Assembly (NCBI RefSeq): GCF_009177065.1
Contig: NZ_WEZF01000020.1
Coordinates: 1 to 64,000 of the forward strand
Direction of reading: 5' to 3'
Origin: Tautonia marina
GTDB lineage: Bacteria > Planctomycetota > Planctomycetia > Isosphaerales > Isosphaeraceae
DNA length: 64,000 nucleotides
In this document: positions 38,596 to 47,112 of the stretch, piece after piece
How the letters are laid out: the number at the start of each line of letters is the position of its first letter
Numbering within the stretch: position 1 is the first letter of the stretch
Made by a program: the position numbers and the translations under genes
Notes under the pieces: model-generated
What the model saw: only the letters and a program-made list of their open reading frames with translations
The model's database searches: none
What the model was told of the DNA's origin: nothing

Positions 38596-38856
38596 TGTGG
38601 TCGCCTCCATGCCCAATCGATCAGGAACGCGTGGTCCAGTCTCCTGGGAGTGGTTATCGGACGAGCGTCGCGTCGGCCTTGACCCTCCAGACGCTTAAAA
38701 CCGTCGCAATCGGCACAGGAGATGAAGATCCGGGGCGGCCCGTCGAATCTCTTTCTGAGAACAATTCCCCAGAACGAACCGTAGTAGTAGGACAGAACGG
38801 CACGGCCGTTCACCATGAGGTCTCATCATCGTGACTGGCACGTCAGGGAGGTCAAG

Positions 38857-39099
38857 ATGGTTAAGAAGCTCAACGAAACAGCCCTCTGGCAGCGGAACCT
38901 GGCCTCCTTGATCCGATCGGGTCTGTTTGATCGGGCCGAGGTGGTCGAATCTCGAGGCTTGCATGTGGTGGTCGGGATTTACGGAGATGGAACCCCATCG
39001 GCTCCGCTGGCCAAATATGCCGACCGGCGACGGGCGGAAGATGCCCTGGAACTGGTCGAACGGCTGAATGATCACGCCGTTCCGGCAGAAGCGAACTGA
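38857..39099 (+). CDS. Small protein of unknown function
   Basis: GGGAGG six bases before ATG 38857 decides the start; the frame opens 42 bases earlier without a site. The 80-residue product (MVKKLNETALWQRNLASLIR) is followed by a beta-hairpin type stretch VVESRGLHVVVGIYGDG and a helical end RRAEDALELVERLND. It has no signal or membrane helix. The compact alpha-beta-alpha layout may bind a partner protein or nucleic acid, but nothing specific can be claimed. Confidence 0.6.
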   Translation: MVKKLNETALWQRNLASLIRSGLFDRAEVVESRGLHVVVGIYGDGTPSAPLAKYADRRRAEDALELVERLNDHAVPAEAN

Positions 39100-39220
39100 C
39101 GGCATCCGCGGTCGCACGGCCATGCGTGATCGCTTGATTCGGGGGCGGAAGACGGAGCCGAGGCTCTCGTCTCCCGCCCCCGAAGTTCTGCGCAGAAAAG
39201 GATTTGCAACCGATCGCCGA

Positions 39221-39976
39221 TTACGGAGCAGGTCGCCGACCCGGGGGGGAGGAGCGGCGGCGGAGCCCTCCGATCGCCTCTCGGCAGAAGGCGAGCAGGT
39301 TGGTTTCGATCAATTCGCGTTCCAGGAGTTCGAAGGGAGGATTCTCGGGAAGGGTGGCGATCACCTCCTCAAGGAGCATCCGGGAGAACTGCGCATGGGC
39401 CCGGCGCAAGAGTCGCTGCGTGCCGGCAGTGGAGATGGGACGATCGAGGGCCAGGGCGATGCGATCGGCCAGTTCGGGAGTGGAGAGCCCCGGTGCCTCA
39501 GATCGCTGGCGAAAGGCGAGGAAGAAGGGCTGACCGGATTCTTCCTCAAGGAGCTTAAGCCGTTGCCAGGTGCGTTCGAGCAGGACGGTTCTCCAGATTG
39601 TGTCGAAGCGAGCCTCCTCGATTGAGACGTCGAGCGGGGCCAGGGGAACGGGGCAGCGATCCGACTGCTGAAGCTCGGCGAGCCATTGGATCAAGGCGCT
39701 CCGAAAGACAAGCCGGGAACGCTTGTGCTGGGAAACGATGGTGTGCTGAGCCTCCCGCTGTAGACCGGGCACGAACCGCTGGTAGAGGACGTCGGCCTCG
39801 TCTCGATCGACGATGAGCCGAATCAGGTAGCGGTGGACGGCGGGGAGATCGAACGGGGGAGCCTCTTGCTCGATGCCGGGATCGTCCGTCGAACGAGGGC
39901 GGTCGCTTGAACCCGGAACCTCGTCGTCAGGCGGTCGCCGGCCTGAACGGTTGCTCCTGAGCAACTCCTCGTCCAT
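39221..39976 (-). CDS. Sigma-70/ECF-like protein without a clear region 2
   Basis: A 251-residue protein with GAGG 12 bases before the ATG. The part from about 125 to 225 (TVLLERTWQRLKLLEEES, then LADRIALALDRPISTAGTQR, then LLRRAHAQFSRMLLEEVIAT) has the order of the sigma-4 region of planctomycete ECF-type sigma factors: tryptophan-bearing helix, helix-turn-helix, then LL-x-EE tail. The N-terminal part (AVHRYLIRLIVDRDEADVLY) recalls region 2 only loosely, and no typical promoter-melting motif is evident. It may be a divergent sigma factor, an anti-sigma-like decoy or an unrelated protein. Function is unproven. A tail rich in Arg/Pro ends the protein. Confidence 0.6.
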   Translation of the reverse strand: MDEELLRSNRSGRRPPDDEVPGSSDRPRSTDDPGIEQEAPPFDLPAVHRYLIRLIVDRDEADVLYQRFVPGLQREAQHTIVSQHKRSRLVFRSALIQWLAELQQSDRCPVPLAPLDVSIEEARFDTIWRTVLLERTWQRLKLLEEESGQPFFLAFRQRSEAPGLSTPELADRIALALDRPISTAGTQRLLRRAHAQFSRMLLEEVIATLPENPPFELLERELIETNLLAFCREAIGGLRRRSSPPGRRPAP

Positions 39977-40411
39977 GGTTGAAGCGCCTCGCTCGCTCGT
40001 CCGACTCGGCGGGGGGGAAGTCTTCCGAGCGCGGCGAGGTTACAGCAAACCCAGCCGAAGGTCGGAAGCTGACGGCCGAAAACGAAGCCCCGGATCGTCG
40101 GAAACCGAGCGCCGGGGAGAGCGCTGACCGTTGTTTGATTGAACCCGAATCGGAGGGCTCGGTGAAGAGGGCACCGCCGATCGCTGGAGCAGGATCGGGA
40201 GCACGATTGGGGAGGGAAAGACGGCAGACGATCGAGGATCGGCTGATTCTTCGAGCGGATTGGCGGGATTTAGGAAGGATTGAGCCTGGTCATTGCAACG
40301 GGATGCAACAACTCAGGACATCTTGGGGGAAGAGCGTCCCGATCCACGGGGAGGCCGTGAAGAGGGGGCTCTCCCCGAGATTGGGCAAACAAATCATTGG
40401 GGGCTCAGAAC
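39977..40411. other. Intergenic region, no gene seen
   Basis: About 435 bases between the sigma-like gene and the end of rpmB. Open frames here have no ribosome binding site. The promoter of the sigma-like gene should lie in its left part. Confidence 0.45.
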
Positions 40412-40732
40412 TCAGAGCGGGAAGAGATTACCGAGCTTTTCCCGGGCCTGACGGCTTCCCTTGGAGGCCTTGATCAGGGGGAAGGTCTGCATCTTTCCGT
40501 CGACTTCGAGCGTCAGCTTCCCTTCGCGGATGACCGAGGTGGCCACGCGAACGCGGCGGGTGGTGCCGTTGGGAAGCCAGACCTTGATCGTCTGGAGATT
40601 GGGCTTGAACTTCCGTCGGCTGATGCCGGTGATCTTGGTGCCGACACCGCCGAGGTACTTGGCTTTGCCGCGTGTGGTGACGTGGTTGCCGAATGAGGTC
40701 TTCTTGCCGCTAACTTCGCACTGCCGTCCCAT
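40412..40732 (-). CDS. rpmB: Ribosomal protein bL28
   Basis: A 106-residue protein with AGGAG eight bases before the ATG. The N-terminus MGRQCEVSGKKTSFGN, the YLGGVGTKITGISRRKFKPN stretch and LPNGTTRRVRVATSVIREG are diagnostic of bL28, a component of the 50S subunit. Its basic composition fits. It is longer than the usual 60-80 residues because of a C-terminal extension (MQTFPLIKASKGSRQAREKL) seen in some bacterial lineages. It follows rpmF by 47 bases on the same strand, so the two are likely co-transcribed. Confidence 0.97.
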   Translation of the reverse strand: MGRQCEVSGKKTSFGNHVTTRGKAKYLGGVGTKITGISRRKFKPNLQTIKVWLPNGTTRRVRVATSVIREGKLTLEVDGKMQTFPLIKASKGSRQAREKLGNLFPL

Positions 40733-40779
40733 CGGACTGACTCCTGATCATGGCCAGCACAGAGGCGATCTGGCCCGGC

Positions 40780-40968
40780 TCACTCCTCGTCACCGATCTT
40801 CAATACCTGTCGACCGCGATAGGTCCCGCAATCCGGGCAGACCGTATGGCGAGGCTTCAGGGTGCCGCACTGTTCGCAGCTGATCAGAATGACGTTGAAC
40901 TGAAGGGCGTCATGGCTACGCCGCATTCCCTTCTTGGACTTCGATGTACGCCGCTTCGGTACGGCCAC
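40780..40968 (-). CDS. rpmF: Ribosomal protein bL32 (GTG start)
   Basis: A 62-residue protein with a GTG start and GGAG eight bases upstream. MAVPKRRTSKSKKGMRRSHD is the bL32 N-terminus, and the zinc ribbon is CEQCGTLKPRHTVCPDCG with four cysteines, so this is the zinc-binding (C+) form. It lies upstream of rpmB. In many bacteria rpmF sits with plsX/fabH; here it does not, and pairs with rpmB instead. Confidence 0.96.
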   Translation of the reverse strand: MAVPKRRTSKSKKGMRRSHDALQFNVILISCEQCGTLKPRHTVCPDCGTYRGRQVLKIGDEE

Positions 40969-41242
40969 GGCACACGCTCCGGCGAACTGCCTGGGTCAAA
41001 GTGTGGTTTGGGAAAAGGGTGAATTGTATCGAGGGACCGGTGGTGCTGACAAGGCGAACTGAAATGATGCCAGAAGGAAACAGCGCCTTGCCCGCCATTT
41101 TGCAAGCGGCGGAAAGGGTGAACTAGGGTTCTCAAGGAAGGTTTGCAGTCCTGGAGATCCGGGGCTGTGGAGGCATCGGCGCGTGCATTCCAGGCGTGGG
41201 GAGGGCATGGCGTTCGATGAGAGACGAAGGAGGTCCCCTGAA

Positions 41243-41662
41243 ATGCGCGTCTCGTGTTCGCGCCGTTACAAGCGATCCGGGGCGGCCGCGGTGGAGATGG
41301 CGATCATCTTACCGCTGTTTCTCGCGTTGATTCTGGGCACGATCGAAGCGTCTCGCCTGGGAATGGTGTCGCAACTCTTGCATGTGGCGGCGCGTGAAGG
41401 CTGCCGGACGGCGGTGTTGCCGGGTCAGAGCGAGGCGGCCGTGCAGGCCCGGATCAATGCGGCCCTGGCCGGCACGGGGATTACGCCTTCGGTGCAGATC
41501 AGCAGTCCGAACGGATCGTGGCTCAACGTGGAGGCACCGGCACCGATCACCGTTCGGCTGAGCGTGCCGTTCAAGGACGTGAGCTGGCTGGGAGATCCGT
41601 TCGCGTTCGAGGAAACGACGGTCGTGGCCTCGGCAACCATGTGTAGTGAAAAGAACCCGTGA
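41243..41662 (+). CDS. tadE: TadE-like pseudopilin of the Tad locus
   Basis: AGGAGG nine bases before ATG 41243 fixes 139 residues. The N-terminus (RRYKRSGAAAVEMAIILPLF) has the Tad pseudopilin pattern: basic leader, GAAAVEMA hydrophobic helix with Glu at the fifth position after the likely cleavage glycine, then a globular domain. TadE-type minor pilins are processed by the prepilin peptidase and are needed for pilus assembly. It opens the Tad/Flp locus, 274 bases from the divergent rpmF gene; promoters should lie in that gap. The next Tad gene follows 31 bases on. Confidence 0.88.
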   Translation: MRVSCSRRYKRSGAAAVEMAIILPLFLALILGTIEASRLGMVSQLLHVAAREGCRTAVLPGQSEAAVQARINAALAGTGITPSVQISSPNGSWLNVEAPAPITVRLSVPFKDVSWLGDPFAFEETTVVASATMCSEKNP

Positions 41663-41693
41663 CGCGACGGCCCCGTCGCAGGAGGATCCGTTC

Positions 41694-42881
41694 ATGAGAC
41701 GACACGCCGATGCGGCCGAAGGGCGCCGCGGGGCGACCCTGGTGCTCTCGGCTGTAATGATGACCGCGATCCTCGGCTTCGTGGCGTTGGCCGTCGATAC
41801 GACGGTGCTGGCCGTGGCGCGGCACCAACTGGGCATCTCGGCCGATGCCGGAGCACTGGCCGGGGCCTCGGCCCTGGCCGACGAGCGACGGCTGAACCCG
41901 AACATGTCGCTGACGACGATCTTCACCTCGGCTCAGAGTCGAGCGCAGCAGTTCGTCGAACAGAATGAGGTCCTCGGTCAGCCGCCGGTGATCGTAAGCA
42001 ACCCGTTCAACGCCCCGAACGGGGATGTGGTGCTGGGATACATTGCCGATCCGATGAACCCGGCCAGCCCGTTTCTCAGTGACGCGTCGCTGGCGGCGAA
42101 CTTCAACTCGGTTCAGGTGCGCGCGGCCCGATCGGAGGAGCGGGGAGGCATTGTTCCGGCCTTCTTCGCACGGGCGATCGGGATTGACGGGGCGTCCGTC
42201 CGGGTGCGCGGCACGGCCACTGCGATGAACTACAGCATTGCCGGGTTCAGTTCCGAATCGAGCCAGAACGCCGACCTTTTGCCGATCGTTTTGGACCAGG
42301 AGGCTTACGAGCGGATGATCAGCCCGACCTCAAGCAACGGCGACAAGTACCGCTACGACACGGACACGGGTCAGGTTGCCTCCGGAACGGACGGGATTCC
42401 GGAATCGGTCCTGTACCCGGTCAAGTCCGGCTCTCCCGGCAACTGGGGAACCGTCAACATCGGGACCACCAACAACAGTACCAGCACGCTGGGAGCGCAG
42501 ATCCGATACGGGGTCACTCCGCAGCAACTGTCGAGGTATCCGGGAGGGAAGCTCACACTCAGCCAGTCCGACAGCGACGGCCCTTACGTGATGCTCGAAG
42601 GTGATCCCGGCATCAGCGCGGGGATTAAAGACGACCTGACAGCGATCATCGGCAAGCCGCGGACGATTCCCATCTATTCGGAGAATTCCGGCAACGGCAA
42701 CAACGCCCAGTACAAGGTGGTTGATTTTGCGGCGGTCCGGGTGTTGTCCGTGAATTTCAAGGGGAACCCGAAGTACGTAATCGTGCAGCCGGCGCTCACG
42801 CGTGATCCGACCGCAATCCCCGGCGAGGTCCAGACGAACTGGACGGCGGGCGGATTGATCCGGCTGAACCTGTCGCGTTAA
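41694..42881 (+). CDS. TadG-like (Tad domain, pilus-assembly) protein
   Basis: AGGAGG eight bases before ATG 41694 fixes 395 residues. The N-terminus has the TadG/Tad-helical pattern: RRGATLVLSAVMMTAILGFV then ALAVDTTVLAVARHQLGISA and DAGALAGASALADE, an inner-membrane anchor followed by a helical repeat typical of putative Flp pilus-assembly TadG. The long remainder (about 300 residues) is an extracytoplasmic beta-rich domain. TadG has roles in anchoring or shaping the pilus. It follows tadE and precedes a secreted unknown protein. Confidence 0.83.
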   Translation: MRRHADAAEGRRGATLVLSAVMMTAILGFVALAVDTTVLAVARHQLGISADAGALAGASALADERRLNPNMSLTTIFTSAQSRAQQFVEQNEVLGQPPVIVSNPFNAPNGDVVLGYIADPMNPASPFLSDASLAANFNSVQVRAARSEERGGIVPAFFARAIGIDGASVRVRGTATAMNYSIAGFSSESSQNADLLPIVLDQEAYERMISPTSSNGDKYRYDTDTGQVASGTDGIPESVLYPVKSGSPGNWGTVNIGTTNNSTSTLGAQIRYGVTPQQLSRYPGGKLTLSQSDSDGPYVMLEGDPGISAGIKDDLTAIIGKPRTIPIYSENSGNGNNAQYKVVDFAAVRVLSVNFKGNPKYVIVQPALTRDPTAIPGEVQTNWTAGGLIRLNLSR

Positions 42882-42953
42882 CCGAAGCTCCGCGCGGCCC
42901 GTGCTGCGCGCGACGACCGTTCCATTTTTTTTGCAACAACGGGAGCAGAACGC

Positions 42954-43607
42954 ATGAACCGACCACGGATCGTCCAGGCGGTCGGGCCGCTGCTGGCCGT
43001 CGCGTGGATTGCCACGGCCGGGGCGTGGACCGCCATGGCGCAGAGTACACCACCGCCCTTCGATCGCGTCGAGGAAGACTGGGAGCTGGTCATCATTGCC
43101 CCAGACTCGGTTGCCGAAGGGCCCCAGATCACCACGTCAATGAGCCCGCTTGACAGCCAGGCGGGGCAGTTCATTGCGTTTAACCTGAACTATCGAAGCC
43201 AGCCATCCTTTCGGTCGGGAGGGTTGGAGGTCATCGCGTACAACGCCGATGTCGCGCAGGCCACATCGACCCAGCACACGGCGAAGTTGTCGACGACCAA
43301 TGAGACGATTACCTGGACGCAGTCGTTGGGACTCGTCGGCGGGGTAATGTCGTACCAGATCATCGGGGGCAAATCGACCAGTTGGGGCCAGTTCGGCCAG
43401 GGCTCGGGGGCGAACCTGGGGGTCTCGGTGACGTCGGCGCTGTCGTCGATGTCAGGCTATCACCCCGAGACGTCGGTCGAGTTCTCCGGAGTGGGCTGGC
43501 AGGCCAACCGGGTCGCGTCGATGCGGCTGCTTCAGGTGCGTTATTACGACGGGAACACGCTCGTTGCGATCGACGAGACAGTTCGGGACGTGAACCTCAT
43601 GAAATGA
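42954..43607 (+). CDS. Secreted protein of unknown function in the Tad locus
   Basis: A 217-residue protein with GGGAG before the ATG and a signal peptide (AVGPLLAVAWIATAGAWTAMA). The mature part opens PPPFDRVEEDWELVIIAPDS and is beta-rich, with two repeated motifs of polar/aromatic strands (FIAFNLNYRSQPSF, then SSMSGYHPETSVEFSG) and the end LLQVRYYDGNTLVAID. It looks like a jelly-roll or beta-sandwich. I know of no named Tad component with this sequence. Its place between TadG and the pilin gene suggests a pilus-associated or adhesive function, which is inference. Confidence 0.72.
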   Translation: MNRPRIVQAVGPLLAVAWIATAGAWTAMAQSTPPPFDRVEEDWELVIIAPDSVAEGPQITTSMSPLDSQAGQFIAFNLNYRSQPSFRSGGLEVIAYNADVAQATSTQHTAKLSTTNETITWTQSLGLVGGVMSYQIIGGKSTSWGQFGQGSGANLGVSVTSALSSMSGYHPETSVEFSGVGWQANRVASMRLLQVRYYDGNTLVAIDETVRDVNLMK

Positions 43608-43871
43608 CGGGGCCTGAGTCCTGGGCTGCGTCGTTTCCTCGCAACATTTTCCGAAGGCAGGGCCACCTCGCTTCAAAATCTGACCTAAGGTTCTGATAGC
43701 CCCGCGGACAAGACGCCACGGGACATGATCAGACGAAGACGCCAGCATCAGTCGATTGAAGGGTGTCGCGGCCCGATCGTCGATCAGGAGCGACGCAAGA
43801 TTCGGACGAACGGAACCGGAGCCAGTCTCGAGCACGATCGAGCAAAAGGCCCCCAGAGTCAGGAACCACCC

Positions 43872-44054
43872 ATGAGCACGCTCATCAAACGAGTTCGCGG
43901 TTTCATCAAGAGTGAAGACGGCCCGACGGCGGTCGAATATGCCGTAATGGTCGCCCTGATCGCCGTGGCGATTATCGTCAGTGTTCGAGCCCTGGGCACG
44001 AGCCTGAACACAACCTTCGGCAACGTTGACACGGCCATCCAGGGCGTCAATTGA
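43872..44054 (+). CDS. flp: Flp/Fap-type major pilin
   Basis: A 60-residue protein; the start at 43872 has AGGAA upstream, and the frame opens earlier without support. It has the Flp pilin pattern: leader MSTLIKRVRGFIKSEDG, then PTAVEYAVMVALIAVAIIVS. The prepilin peptidase should cut after G17, putting E22 at +5 and Y23 at +6, as in known Flp pilins. The mature subunit is a single hydrophobic helix that polymerises into the Tad pilus. The gene precedes the peptidase gene. The 263 bases upstream hold no other gene and may carry a pilin promoter. Confidence 0.93.
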   Translation: MSTLIKRVRGFIKSEDGPTAVEYAVMVALIAVAIIVSVRALGTSLNTTFGNVDTAIQGVN

Positions 44055-44241
44055 TGCCAAGGCGGTCTGGCCGCCACTTGTGACGCAGACTGAGGGGCCT
44101 CCGGCGATGCGGCTCAAAAAGCCGGTTGCCGAGAGGCCCTTCGGTCATTCATGTCCTAGGCTTCTTTCACACGAGAACGCCTGCATGACGGTTCGAGGGG
44201 GTCGGGCCAACAGGCGGTTGCACGAGGGAGGATTGCGAACG

Positions 44242-44787
44242 ATGCCATACACCTTGCCGATGGGAGCCGCCTGGCTGGTCTCGGCCCTGATGGTGGAAGC
44301 GGCGATCATCGACGGTCGCCAGCTCCGGGTGCCGAACTGGCTGACGTTTCACCTGGCCGCCGGTGGCCTGGCCTACTGGGGCTGGACGGCAGGTTGGGGA
44401 GGGCTGGGCTGGTCGGTGGCCGGAATGGTCGTTGGCTTCGTCCCCTTGATGATCGTCTGTGCCATCGGCGGCATGGGGGCGGGCGACGTGAAGATGTTTG
44501 CAGGATTTGGTGCCTGGGTCGGACCGCTGATGGCGGCCGAGGCGCTGGCGGTCTCGGCGATCGTGGGAGGGATCATCGCCCTGGGGATGATCGCCTGGAG
44601 CGGTCAGTGGCGGCGCCACTGGACGATGGGCAAGCGAATCGCGGAAGAGATCGTCACGGTGAAACATCCCGACAAACTTGCCGAGCGGGCGGCCGAGCGA
44701 AAGCCGACGATGCGGCTCTTGCCTTATGGCATTCCGCTGGCCATTGGTTCGATCGGCTACATGGCATTCCACGGTCTTTTGATGTGA
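44242..44787 (+). CDS. cpaA: Tad prepilin peptidase (TadV/CpaA, A24 family)
   Basis: GGGAGGA nine bases before ATG 44242 fixes 181 residues. It is an A24-family aspartyl protease: first catalytic Asp D24 in IIDGRQLRVPNW and second D82 in GMGAGDVKMFA (the GxGD motif). The membrane helices alternate as in TadV. It should process the Flp pilin and the TadE-type pseudopilins at the inner membrane. A basic C-terminal stretch (KPTMRLLPYGIPLAIGSIG) is the last helix. It sits just after the pilin gene. Confidence 0.93.
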   Translation: MPYTLPMGAAWLVSALMVEAAIIDGRQLRVPNWLTFHLAAGGLAYWGWTAGWGGLGWSVAGMVVGFVPLMIVCAIGGMGAGDVKMFAGFGAWVGPLMAAEALAVSAIVGGIIALGMIAWSGQWRRHWTMGKRIAEEIVTVKHPDKLAERAAERKPTMRLLPYGIPLAIGSIGYMAFHGLLM

Positions 44788-44818
44788 GCGAGTCGCCCCA
44801 AACGGGCAGAGGAGCACC

Positions 44819-45802
44819 ATGATGAACGGCAGGGCACCCGTGCTGCTCGGACTCGCCGCGCTATGCGGTCTGGCGGCCATGTGGGGCGTCCGATCACTGC
44901 TGAACCGCGAACCCTCGACCGAAATTCCGAAGACTCTGGTTCTGGTTGCGAACCGCGAAATTCGGGTCGAGGAGACGCTAACGCCAGAGATGATCGAGCC
45001 CAAGGAAATCCCGACGGCGATGGTTCCCAGCGGCGCCTTGACCGACATGAAGCAGGCGGTCGATCGCTGGGCGATGATCCGGATGCTTCCAGGTGATGTG
45101 ATTCTCGACGGCAAGCTCGCCCAGAAAGGGACGCCGACGGGGATGATCGCGCGGATCACCCCGGGCATGAGAGCCTTTGCGGTACCGGTGGACGAACAGA
45201 CGGGGGTTTCGGGCTTCATCCTGCCGGATTACCGCGTCGATGTGCTGCAGCCGAGGGCCGATATGCCGGGTCGGGCCAAGGTTGTGCTGGAGAACATCCG
45301 CGTGCTGGCCTCGGGGACCGTCTTCGAAAGCCCCGAGGACCGCTCGATCGAGGCCCGAACGGTGACGCTGGAAGTCACGCCGGATCAAGTGCAAACCCTG
45401 GCCAGTGCGATGCAAGAGGGCCCTCTGACGCTGTCGCTTCGGGGCCTCAATGATACCACGATCACAGCGGTCGAACCGGAACCGGAACCAGAGCCCGAAC
45501 CGGAACCCCTGCCGGAACCGGAAGCTCAACCGGTGCCAGTGCCGGTGCCGAATCTCCCACCGGAGCCGCCGCCGGTCATGACCGAGATGGTCGAACCTGC
45601 TCCGGCGAACGAGGCTCCGCGTCGGCTGATGATTTTCGCCGGCCTTCGAGCCCCTCGCATGCACCTGGTAGGCCCGAAGCCGGAACCGACCCCGGAACCA
45701 CCCCCGCAGGCGGCAGAGACTCTGGAAGCCCGCCGCCCGTTCCGCCTCGATGGCCTGATGCCCGCTATCGACGCCAACGCCATTCCTTCCCCTCCCGGGT
45801 GA
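44819..45802 (+). CDS. cpaB: Flp pilus assembly protein CpaB/RcpC
   Basis: A 327-residue protein; GAGGAG precedes two adjacent ATGs (44819 and 44822). The N-terminus is one membrane anchor (VLLGLAALCGLAAMWGVRSL), then an SAF domain (VLVANREIRVEETLTPEMI) and the RcpC/CpaB domain (ITPGMRAFAVPVDEQTGVSG). The end, from about residue 220, is a Pro-Glu-rich repeat (EPEPEPEPEP) that probably spans the envelope or cell wall. CpaB/RcpC is thought to link the secretin to the inner-membrane machinery, yet no secretin gene is present here. It overlaps no neighbour; cpaE follows 61 bases on. Confidence 0.92.
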   Translation: MMNGRAPVLLGLAALCGLAAMWGVRSLLNREPSTEIPKTLVLVANREIRVEETLTPEMIEPKEIPTAMVPSGALTDMKQAVDRWAMIRMLPGDVILDGKLAQKGTPTGMIARITPGMRAFAVPVDEQTGVSGFILPDYRVDVLQPRADMPGRAKVVLENIRVLASGTVFESPEDRSIEARTVTLEVTPDQVQTLASAMQEGPLTLSLRGLNDTTITAVEPEPEPEPEPEPLPEPEAQPVPVPVPNLPPEPPPVMTEMVEPAPANEAPRRLMIFAGLRAPRMHLVGPKPEPTPEPPPQAAETLEARRPFRLDGLMPAIDANAIPSPPG

Positions 45803-45863
45803 CGCTGCTCCCGCAATCGGGACGCCAGCAGACCCGCCCGACGCCGAGACACCGGTCGAGCTC

Positions 45864-47039
45864 ATGGACACTGCGCGACGACTACTCCTGGTCGACCCGA
45901 ACCCCGCCTCGCAAGCGGCGGTGAAGGCCGCGTTGACAAATCTGGGAACCGTCCAGATTGTGGACACGTGCTCGGATTACAACGCGACCCTGCGCCAGAT
46001 CGAGGCGTCGTCTTGCGAGTTGGTGGTGATCGTTCTGGACGCCGATCCGGAACGAGCCCTCGTCACGATCCGAGAGATCAAGGACCGCGCCGCTCGGGTC
46101 GCGGTCTTGCCAGCCAGCCAGTTGCGTGACGGCGAGACGATTCTGCGGACCTTGCGAGCCGGGGCCTCGGAATTCCTGCCGTTGCCGGTCGAGGCCGAGG
46201 AGGCCCGCACGGCGATCGCTCGCCTCTTGCCCGATGCCACGTTGCCACCCGAAGGTCGGGGGACGATGGTGACGGTGATCGGCTCGGCCGGAGGGGTCGG
46301 ATGCACGACGCTGGCGGTCAACCTGGCCGTGGCCCTGACCAAGGCCCCCGGGGCGAGCGTGGCGCTGGTGGACCTCGACCTGCTGCTCGGCTGTGTCGAT
46401 ACGCTGCTCGACGTCATGCCCGAACTGACGATTTCCGATGTGGTCTCGGACATTGACCGGTATGACAAATCGCTGTTGCATCGAGCGCTGACCCAGCATG
46501 AATCAGGTGTTTACGTGTTGCCTGCGCCGGCGGCGATGGAAGATGCCGTGAAGGTGGATCTTGAAGGGCTACGACGGTTGATGGACCTGTTGCTCAGCGC
46601 CTTTCGCTACGTGGTGGTTGATGCGAGCAAGGGATTCCAGGAAACCGACTTCGTCGCCCTGGAGCGTTCCGAGGCGGTGCTGCTCGTCACGCAGCTCGAT
46701 GTGTGCGGGCTGCGAAACGGGGCGCGCCTGATGCAGATTTTCCGGGAGATCGATGGGTTGGCCGATCGGGTGCGCGTGGTGGTCAATCGGGTGGGGTCGG
46801 ACATTACGACGATCGGCTTAAAGAAGGCCGAGGAAACTCTCGGGGCTCCCATCGGCTGGCAGATTCCGAACGTCTCGGAGATCGTCGGGGCTGCCCGAAC
46901 CAAGGGAGTTCCGCTGGAAACCGAGGCTCCAAAGCATCGAGTCACACGGTCCATCACCGAGATTGCCCGGAGCTTTGCGCCGATTGGTGGTGAGAAGGCA
47001 AAACCGTTCATGGGCAAGATTGCGGCGATGTTTACCTGA
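45864..47039 (+). CDS. cpaE: CpaE/TadZ-like ParA-type ATPase with receiver-like N-terminus
   Basis: A 391-residue protein with an N-terminal receiver-like domain (RLLLVDPNPASQAAVKAAL, then VVIVLDADPERALV) and a ParA/MinD-type domain from about residue 135. The P-loop reads GSAGGVGCTT at 140-149, where canonical ParA/CpaE proteins have K-G-G-V-G-K/A-T-T. Both lysines are missing here, so ATP use may be altered or lost. VALVDLDLLLGCVDTLLDV matches the Walker A-prime region. CpaE/TadZ localises the Tad machine, often to a pole. The start ATG has only a weak GAG site. Confidence 0.87.
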   Translation: MDTARRLLLVDPNPASQAAVKAALTNLGTVQIVDTCSDYNATLRQIEASSCELVVIVLDADPERALVTIREIKDRAARVAVLPASQLRDGETILRTLRAGASEFLPLPVEAEEARTAIARLLPDATLPPEGRGTMVTVIGSAGGVGCTTLAVNLAVALTKAPGASVALVDLDLLLGCVDTLLDVMPELTISDVVSDIDRYDKSLLHRALTQHESGVYVLPAPAAMEDAVKVDLEGLRRLMDLLLSAFRYVVVDASKGFQETDFVALERSEAVLLVTQLDVCGLRNGARLMQIFREIDGLADRVRVVVNRVGSDITTIGLKKAEETLGAPIGWQIPNVSEIVGAARTKGVPLETEAPKHRVTRSITEIARSFAPIGGEKAKPFMGKIAAMFT

Positions 47040-47112
47040 TTCGCGGATGATCTTTGGTCCCCCCACTCCCGTGCGAACCGGCTGAGTCGGGGACCTTCGG
47101 AGGTTCCCGACG

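Noticed and set aside
45475-45530. Short tandem repeat of GAACC(G/A) codons
   Set aside because: It is the Pro-Glu repeat inside the coding region of cpaB, not a separate repeat element.
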